A model generated the notes under the pieces. That model worked only from the letters and a program-made list of their open reading frames with translations. It was not told where the DNA came from and did no database searches. From Rotaria socialis (taxonomy: Eukaryota > Rotifera > Eurotatoria > Philodinida > Philodinidae), in assembly GCA_905331475.1 (NCBI GenBank), contig CAJNYU010004523.1, forward strand, positions 62,001 to 126,000: a stretch of DNA of 64,000 nucleotides, given 5' to 3'. This document shows positions 56,901 to 64,000 of this stretch, piece by piece. Position 1 is the stretch's first letter; the number at the start of each line of letters is the position of its first letter. The translations under genes and the position numbers were made by a program.

Positions 56901-59900
56901 AATTATTTTCTATAAGTGAAAACCAAATAAATCTTTTCTGAAATAATTATTTCTTTTTGTTTGAGTTTCCTGAATATAAATCAAAGTTTCATATTTCTAA
57001 CTGAATCTTCGATTGATATAATAATCTATCTTTAGAACTTTATTTAGTTTTTACCAGTTTTTATCGAAGTATTCATGACTGAAACAGTAGTGTCTATTCT
57101 TTAATTTTTCTAAATGCGTTAACCCTTCAAGGTCTATGATCAATCTATTATTAATTGTTTCGTGTGTGCTTGCTATTTTTTAAGTAGGAAAGAGAACTAT
57201 GTAATCATTCATTTGTCTGTAACTTCTTTCCTCTTAATTGATAGCATATCCACGATCTGAAGTACACACTCTATGTTGATTCCAATTGTTTCTAGTGGCG
57301 AATGTATTTGTCCGTGATGAAAATACAAAAAAAAGGAATCTATCCTTTTGTCGTAATACACTTATCATAACACGGCATATGTCATAGAAATTAGTTTTCT
57401 ATTTATATGTGATAAAAAGCGCTTTCATAATAATTAGTATTTAAATATCATGTCTCACTTTGAGAGATTGGATCGCAATATTATAGACACAGGAGATAAG
57501 CTTCAACTGATTCAATATAGAAATAAGGATTCTTATCAAGTAAGTTAGAACAGAAAAATTGTATCGTCGCTTATAATGATTGATTCATATATTACAGATA
57601 AATGTAACTAATATTATATTCGAAAGAAAATTTTACGCTCATCTAACATCCAGTCATTAATCGACTCTATAATATAAAACTGATTATCATTCTGTCCAAA
57701 TGTGTACACATATTCTTACATCAATTCTGTAAACGATATGAATTTTCAATACATGAAATAAATTGCATCCGAAAAATAACTAAATTTAGTCTGCTATCAA
57801 ATATTGACTTACAGATATTTTAGGGAAAAAATAATAATTTGCCGAACTGTAGAAAATTCTTTTTCTAAAGAGTTAAGTTTTCATATTCTAACAAATTACT
57901 TTTGACGAATTATTTTTTGTAATAATTTTCTCGCCATTCAAAAAAAGACAGATTTATGAGGGTGCCAATGGTTTTTGCCTTAGATATTGATGATATAATG
58001 ACTGATTATTTTCATTTTTAAATAATTACTATAGATTTGCATGATATTTTCAAAGTAAACTCGTGAGATCTATTGAAATTGTGAAGTCTTGAACAATGAT
58101 TTCCTTGAGGACACTATTCATAGTATCAATAAATTAAAACAAATGAATTTTATCGAGTATGCAAGGAGTGATATTTGACAACACGTCCTGAGCGACACAA
58201 AAAAAGGGTTACTGATATCTATATTAATCATAATGTAAAAAGATAACACGTAATGAAATAGACGAAACTGATATACTCGAAACTCGCAGAGATGTAATAC
58301 TTTTAGCACATTGTCTCTTTCTATTTAATAGAATCCTCTTAAAGCTATTGTTCACTATGACATAGTATAATCTCCTTTACATTAGTTTATAGTTTTAAAA
58401 CAGTCATATGGTTTTATTGAAAAACAAATTTCAAAAATGTTGATATTAATGTTATAATAAATTCTATTTTGTATGCATTCTCACTGTTATTTCTTTCAAA
58501 ATTGAATCATTCGAATTTTAAATCACAGTATAATACTATAGTTATTCTCGACTATTATTTGAAGAATAAAATAATTCAAGTAGATATTATATATTCATAC
58601 AGAACTGCTTGTGCAACAAAATGTTCAGGTTTTTTTTGCCAGCAACTCTATATGATGAACAGATTGGCAATAAGTCTTCTTATTAATCAGTAAATTATTA
58701 TTACTATGAATTATTTGCAGTAGTGTCAAACTTGAAACTTGAATTCAACTGAAACTTCAAGTTTCAAGTTTCAGGTTTGACGTTATTGCTCTGACACTAC
58801 TGCTTCCCCGGCACCCACATTAAGGGTACATATGTGTGTGTAGACAAGCGAATCTCCCTTCCCCGGCACCCACACCCTTGAAACTTGAAACTTGAAACTT
58901 GAAGTTTCAGTTGAATTCAAGTTTCAAGTTCGACATGTATGATTATTTGAGTATGTCAACGTCGATGATGCACTACGTTCATATATAGACCATGACGTCA
59001 ACAATAAAGCTAACTTGTAACGCCATCCTCAAGTCTTTTTTCTACGCAAAATATAATCATTTGTTGTTTTTATTTTACAAAAACAAGATCATGAATCATA
59101 TTTTGCCTTCAGAAAAAAAATATATCTCGAAGAAGTGCATTGCACTGTATCACATGTCGGCATTATGGTACTTATCATCATCACTATTTTACTTAACCGT
59201 TTTCTAGTTTTTGTCTATATTGACACAAAGGCTATGTTTGGCAGGAGAAATAGAGAAAGAGTCAGAGAGAACACTATCGACAAACATAGCATAAAGAGAA
59301 ACGGCAAGCAAGTGTCAGACTTTCTTGCCTTCTATCACCGTTACTGTATGTAGGAGTCGCCAACTATGATAGTGCAGACTGTAGGAAAAAACGCAGATAA
59401 TTTTTCTTAATGAAATAAGACAACGTCGGTAAGTTATCGCGGAATTTATTTAACAAAGAGAATTCCTTTTGTAATAAACTATTTTTTTACAAGAAAAAAG
59501 AAGGAAAAGCAAATTATAGATGACTCTGAATAGACAACGAGAACGACATATAATAATAATGGTACATATTGATTCTTATTAGTGACTGCAATAGATGGAA
59601 AAAGTCGGTAAAAATACGAGAGTGATACGATGTTGGTTGGTTAGTGATCGATGATCGCGTGATCTTTACTTATATTCTAAGAAGAAAAATGGCTGATGAC
59701 GTTTTCTTTTGTCACGCTGTTTTAATAATAAGTTAGCTCGTTACATTCTTGAATTCACCAAGAATAGAAATATAACAAAAATCCTTCTAAAATCAGTGAA
59801 TACTTAAGTTTGTATTAAATTATATAGTATATATGATTCAGTTTTCCATGAGCAAACAGTAGGTTAAATTGCCTATATTTTTATGGATCGGTTGATTTTG

Positions 59901-62637
59901 TTTTTTTTCTATTATATCTACTAGAGATATTATTCGATAGAGTAATGTTCATCTTGCACAAAGCAAGAGAAAAAAAAGAGAAGAGTAATAACTTAATAAA
60001 GTGTGATAGTGTCGAATGTTGTTTTCATTTTATTTTTGTCTTCTTTTTCATTCATTCATTCATTCATTGAATCTATATAGTGAATTTAGTCGGTAGGATA
60101 AAATTGTCGACAACGATTAAGACTATGAATCCGAAAATCAGAGAAGCGTTTTAATGCTTCTTATTCAAAATTTTCTCGTTTTCTTCCATTAGCGAATATT
60201 TTCTTTCTAATGATTCTCAGTTGAATTCAAGAAATAAAAATTTTTCTTGTGTTTCATTTCAGATTTCTGATAATTATTAATATTAAACTTCTTTATTTCC
60301 TACTATGATTGCTGTTAATTATTAATTAATTCAAGTTTAAGTAAGCTATAGCTGGTTAAGAAAAAGGTTGATACTTTTTATTAGGAAAATATTGTTATGA
60401 TTATTTTTGAATCAATTTCAAACAGTAATAATGGTTATTATTAATTTTATATCCATTCAAATAAACAACTTATTGATATCGATATGTTCACAAATAGAGT
60501 TTTGTTTTCTTATTAAAATATTGTCGTAGGTTTTTGTGGTCTATTGCATATGTACGTATATACACGTATAAGTTCTTCACGTTGTTTCTATCATACATGC
60601 TCAGTTTTATAGATGATAAAAAGAATGGCTAATGGCTCTCGGCTTATTACATACATAAGAGTAGTAACAGCAACAACACTAATAGTAATAAATAGCTTTT
60701 TTTTCTCTTTCTCTCTATCTCTCTCTCTTTTTTTTCTCTTTTTCTCTGTTTCTGATCGTCATCCCAAGAGAAAGACAATTCCGTAGTAACCAGATTAGAT
60801 AAATGCTAACAGAACACAACAAATCGATGTATGCGTGCGTCGCTTGCTATGGTGTTTTGATTATTCTCTTTCTTTTTTATCTTCTTTTGTCATAATAATA
60901 CTAGTAGATTTGATCACTCTCATTCAACAATCGCATATCTATTGAAATATAATGTAATCAAAAATACTAATGAAACTTATTGTTCAATACATAAGTGTCA
61001 AACGCGTGTCTTGCTATTCTTTCTGACATCTTTCCAAGACATATGCAGAAAATAAACAATGATACTCAGCAATAGAATTTGTGACATATCTCAAAAATAT
61101 AGAATAAGAACTCAAATTTTAGAAGAAGTTTTATTCACACACATACAGGTATCTATCGAATAAAATAGGAATATTTTTTGATTCCTTTCTACTTCGAATA
61201 ATATCAATTAAGAACTACAGATATTGGTAATATAAAAAGTAGGAACCTTTCAATAAATCTAATGTTATCAAATTCTTTTTTTCTTCTTCTTCGAGTAAAC
61301 TAATTGGAACACGCCATATGGCTGTTTTCTTTTTACTATAGATATCTCTCAATGCTTCTCATCCTTCTTAATTAGACACGAAAAGATATTTATAACCTCA
61401 ATAATATGAAAACAATTATTACAAAAAAAAATCTAAAATTTGATTATGCACTAATCATTCATATTTTCTATGTACTGAAATAAAATTAAAGTATCGCTTT
61501 TTATTCTTCTTAGCCAAGATAATCAGTACTTGCGTTTTGATCTCGGAGTTAGATCTCCTCCTTAATTGTTACAGTCAAGATTTTTCGAGAGACTAGAACG
61601 GATGTAGAAGTCAATTTATAATATGCTTGAATGATGAATATCTATATAGTAAATATATTAATATAGATGTATATATTAAGAACTGAGTTTTTCCAGCTGT
61701 CAATCAAAGATGATTGATCAATGTATTAATAATATTTTCCTTTTCAGTAGAAAATATTACTAATGAAAATATCAAGTAAACATTTGATATGAACATTGGA
61801 ATGAAGGAGAATAGGTTTTGCATGTGGAAAAATACCCTAGGGATATACAGTTGTTCTTTGATTTTGCCCTATCTGCATAGTGCATTGTCAGTTTATTGAA
61901 TATGCATGTATACCAATAGAAATTAGACATAATAGTTTATAAAAGACAAATGACAAGCTAGGTTTTCATCGATTGGACAGTGGTCAAGAAGGAGAAAAAG
62001 AAAAAAATTATCATTTTATTTCTACATAGCTACTACACGTATTTGATGATGTTACTCGATTGCAGAAATAGATCTTGAAAAAAAAACAGTTCAAAATGAG
62101 AATGAAAGCGAATTGAAAAAAGAATCTATCATTTGGATATTTAAAAAAAATGTACTGTGAGAATAGTCCATCATCGATCGAATAAAAATAGCTGGTGTTG
62201 TTGTTTTATTGCAACATTTTTCTTGCATTCAAATATTTTCTGTTTGTCGAGAGATGAAATTGTGGAAGACGAAACATCTGACGACGGCTATCGATCGGCG
62301 CCTCTAACTTACCATCATTCTCATCACTATCGTCGTTGCCTTTTGTCGTATTTAGTTTATTTATCTATATATTTTCATCGAACGGCAAACGGCAGAGGAA
62401 AAAAGTTTGTTGTTTCCACTGGTATTTTATATTTAGCTCCTATATACATGTTGTATGTGTGTCGACGGCTCGCCGCATTATTTATTGATGTTATAATTGA
62501 AACGCACGAGGGACGAGCAAACGACTACGAAGAGAAAAAAAAGAAAACTTAAGCCGAAAATATAGATTGATGGGCAACTAGTTATATTTAATGCACATTA
62601 TCAATTAGTTTTGTTTTGTCCACTCTTTTCTACAATA
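53957..62637. other. 8.7 kb gene-poor region
   Basis: No gene or RNA supported on either strand. It is very AT-rich throughout. It contains the nested fold-back repeat at 58717-58934 and a run of four ttca units near 60048-60068. An open frame at 62157-62552 lies in less AT-rich DNA just upstream of the last gene. It has no recognisable domain and may be 5' UTR or promoter. Confidence 0.5.
58717..58934. repeat. Nested fold-back repeat with duplicated CCCCGGCACCCACA core
   Basis: Arms at about 58725-58776 and 58882-58934 are inverted copies (about 52 bases, two mismatches) built from reiterated gaaactt units. The left arm is itself a hairpin flanked by the perfect 12-base inverted pair gcagtagtgtca (about 58718) and tgacactactgc (about 58792). 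Between the arms the 17-base block cttccccggcacccaca occurs twice as a direct repeat (about 58803 and 58858), strikingly GC-rich for this genome. No open frame. Confidence 0.7.
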
Positions 62638-64000
62638 ATGGATCCCAATAGACATAAACAAGAACAAACAAAACCAGTTCACTATCAACAAAGACTTTCG
62701 ATTGTTGAAGGCATGGCACGTACAGGTATTTTTTTAATATTGTTGTTCGATTATGAGAAAGAAAATATCATGATTGTAATACAAAATACTGTACGTTACA
62801 GAAATATACTTAGTAATAGTTATTATCATATTGAGGTGTGCATAAATTTGCTTTAAGCATTTATGATACAAGATGCTATTGAGTCTTCCACTTAAGCAAT
62901 GAGAAAGAAAGAAAAGTATTCATTAAAAGCAATAAGAAAAGTTCTGGACTGCAAGTTATATTCACTGTTTATAATACTATTTATATATGACCAATCAGAT
63001 ACATATATATATTGTTTTGTTTATTTTGTAATTAAGGATATGATTGTCTTACAAATGTTTTATCTTTTATGAGCGTTTTCATACTTGTCGATATGCATAA
63101 AAATAAGATAAATATAATATAGAACAAGATTTTGTGAGCTTTTTCTGTCAACAAGAATATAAATATGATAAGTGCGTGTTAAAATCTAGTTTATTTTTCT
63201 TTCTCATAATTAAAACTAAGTGTCAAAAACGATATGGCAAGTTTAATAAGACTACCGTTATTTTGACATATTTATCAAATAAAAAAGAGTTAATAAATTT
63301 ATCAAATGACTTTCATAGAGTTATGAGCCAAATTAGCTGTGACTTTAGGCATCATATTGAACGGTAGACTTTTCCCCATAAAAAGTAAGTATTTAATGAG
63401 TGAAAGTTATTCAAAAATCTATCTTGCTATTTTTATCTGTGTATTATTCTAGACAAAATCCTAACGTGTTGACATAAAAGGTTTGTCGATTGGAAATATA
63501 TGCTTTTGTTAACCTTATTAATATTGATGAATTGAAATGAAGATAATAGTTATCGTTTCTATACCCTCCAGTATATAGCTTATTATTATTTTAAAAGATA
63601 TGTACATGACAGGCTAAAAATAGAAAAACCTTCACCGTTATTGTAAGGTTTTTGATGATGTCACATGAAACATCAATAGCAGAATGTCTATAGTAAAAAG
63701 AAAAACGCTGGAAGAGAAAAAAACAGAAAGATAATAGTTATATTCTTGATTCGTTATTATTATTATTATCATTGTTGTTTGGTTTTTCTTGTATAGCGAT
63801 TTCTGAATAGTAATATCTTGCTTTTCTTCTTCACTTATGTTTATATAGCACCAACTTGTGCCGCTTTCGTCCAAGCAATAAGTCTATTTCGTGAAGCAAA
63901 TACAACTAGCGACATATCTTTATCAGCAGAACAGAATATGGCAGAAACAAAATCTCTACGAACGGATTCAAACCTTAGTAATATGTCGTTACGAAGATCA
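62638..64000 (+). CDS. 5' part of an unrecognised gene, cut by the window end
   Basis: Exon 1 is 62638-62725 (ATG, then DPNRHKQEQTKPVHYQQRL, ending VEGMART). Its ACAG-gtattt donor joins an acceptor at 63847-63848 (tatatag). Exon 2 continues APTCAAFVQAISLFREAN, then EQNMAETKSLRTDSNLSNMS, and is open at the window edge. The intron is 1123 bases. No family is recognised from these about 80 residues. They are hydrophilic, without a signal peptide. The frame and splice sites support a real gene, but the start could change if a further upstream exon exists. Confidence 0.55.

Noticed and set aside
60638-60665. Sequence ggcttattacatacataagag resembles the bdelloid spliced-leader exon as I remember it
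   Set aside because: Only the first eleven bases and the last few agree, and there is no GT donor after it or Sm-like site nearby. Treated as chance.
62157-62552. 131-codon open frame rich in His, Tyr and Arg
   Set aside because: No recognisable domain, no homologous pattern and no splice support. Kept only as a comment on the upstream region.
1-64000. CRISPR arrays, prokaryotic operons, phage or integrated viral genes
   Set aside because: No regularly spaced repeats and no viral polymerase, capsid or envelope-like frames were seen. The window is eukaryotic throughout.

Overview
This window looks like nuclear DNA from a small-genome invertebrate, most likely a bdelloid rotifer (Rotaria or Adineta type). 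The reasons are very AT-rich DNA, metazoan-only genes (insulin-receptor-like kinase, Src-type kinase, NuRD p66, MTMR3/4), many introns of only about 50-70 bases mixed with a second class of 0.4-1.6 kb, and several start codons lying 0-15 bases after a 3' splice acceptor, as expected for spliced-leader trans-splicing. The species assignment is inference; no ribosomal or mitochondrial marker is present.

Layout. 1-2025: no gene supported. 2026-8741 (+): a tight head-to-tail row of GATAD2/p66, a broken PARK7/DJ-1-like gene, a GNAT acetyltransferase, POLR3K and a Src-family kinase. 8742-12117: no gene, one GC-rich-ended repeat. 12118-14395 (+): a class A neuropeptide-type GPCR. 15421-17561 (-): a TBC1D10-like Rab GAP whose third intron holds a fold-back element with a tRNA-like core. 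17725-26393 (-): a 15-exon insulin-receptor-like tyrosine kinase. 26394-34599: gene-poor, with a terminal-inverted-repeat element, an inverted pair of homologous ORF fragments, a 100-N gap and a second copy of the GC-rich repeat. 34600-37022 (-): an unrecognised 4-exon gene. 37288-39563 (+): a METTL15/RsmH-like methyltransferase with one frameshift. 39642-40245 (-): a small CIMIP5/C2orf50-like protein. 43678-49286 (+): an MTMR3/4 phosphoinositide phosphatase with FYVE domain. 51403-53956 (+): an IQ/coiled-coil protein resembling DRC9/IQCG. 53957-62637: gene-poor, with a nested fold-back repeat. 62638-64000 (+): the start of an unrecognised gene that leaves the window.

Most exon models were built by hand from splice sites and homology. 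Their summed lengths are multiples of three for the insulin receptor (1350 aa), MTMR (1017), Src (529), TBC1D10 (348), GPCR (353), POLR3K (105), CIMIP5-like (140), DRC9-like (392) and the unknown gene (516), which supports them. The METTL15 model is off by exactly the one-base frame change seen in it. Functionally this is an ordinary mix: signalling (receptor kinase, Src, GPCR), membrane traffic (Rab GAP, myotubularin), chromatin, RNA polymerase III, organellar rRNA modification and cilia.

The strongest oddities are a Src-family kinase that has lost both the HRD arginine and the activation-loop tyrosine, a tRNA-like fold-back element flanked by a 13-base direct repeat, an inverted tail-to-tail ORF pair, and reading-frame lesions in PARK7 and METTL15.
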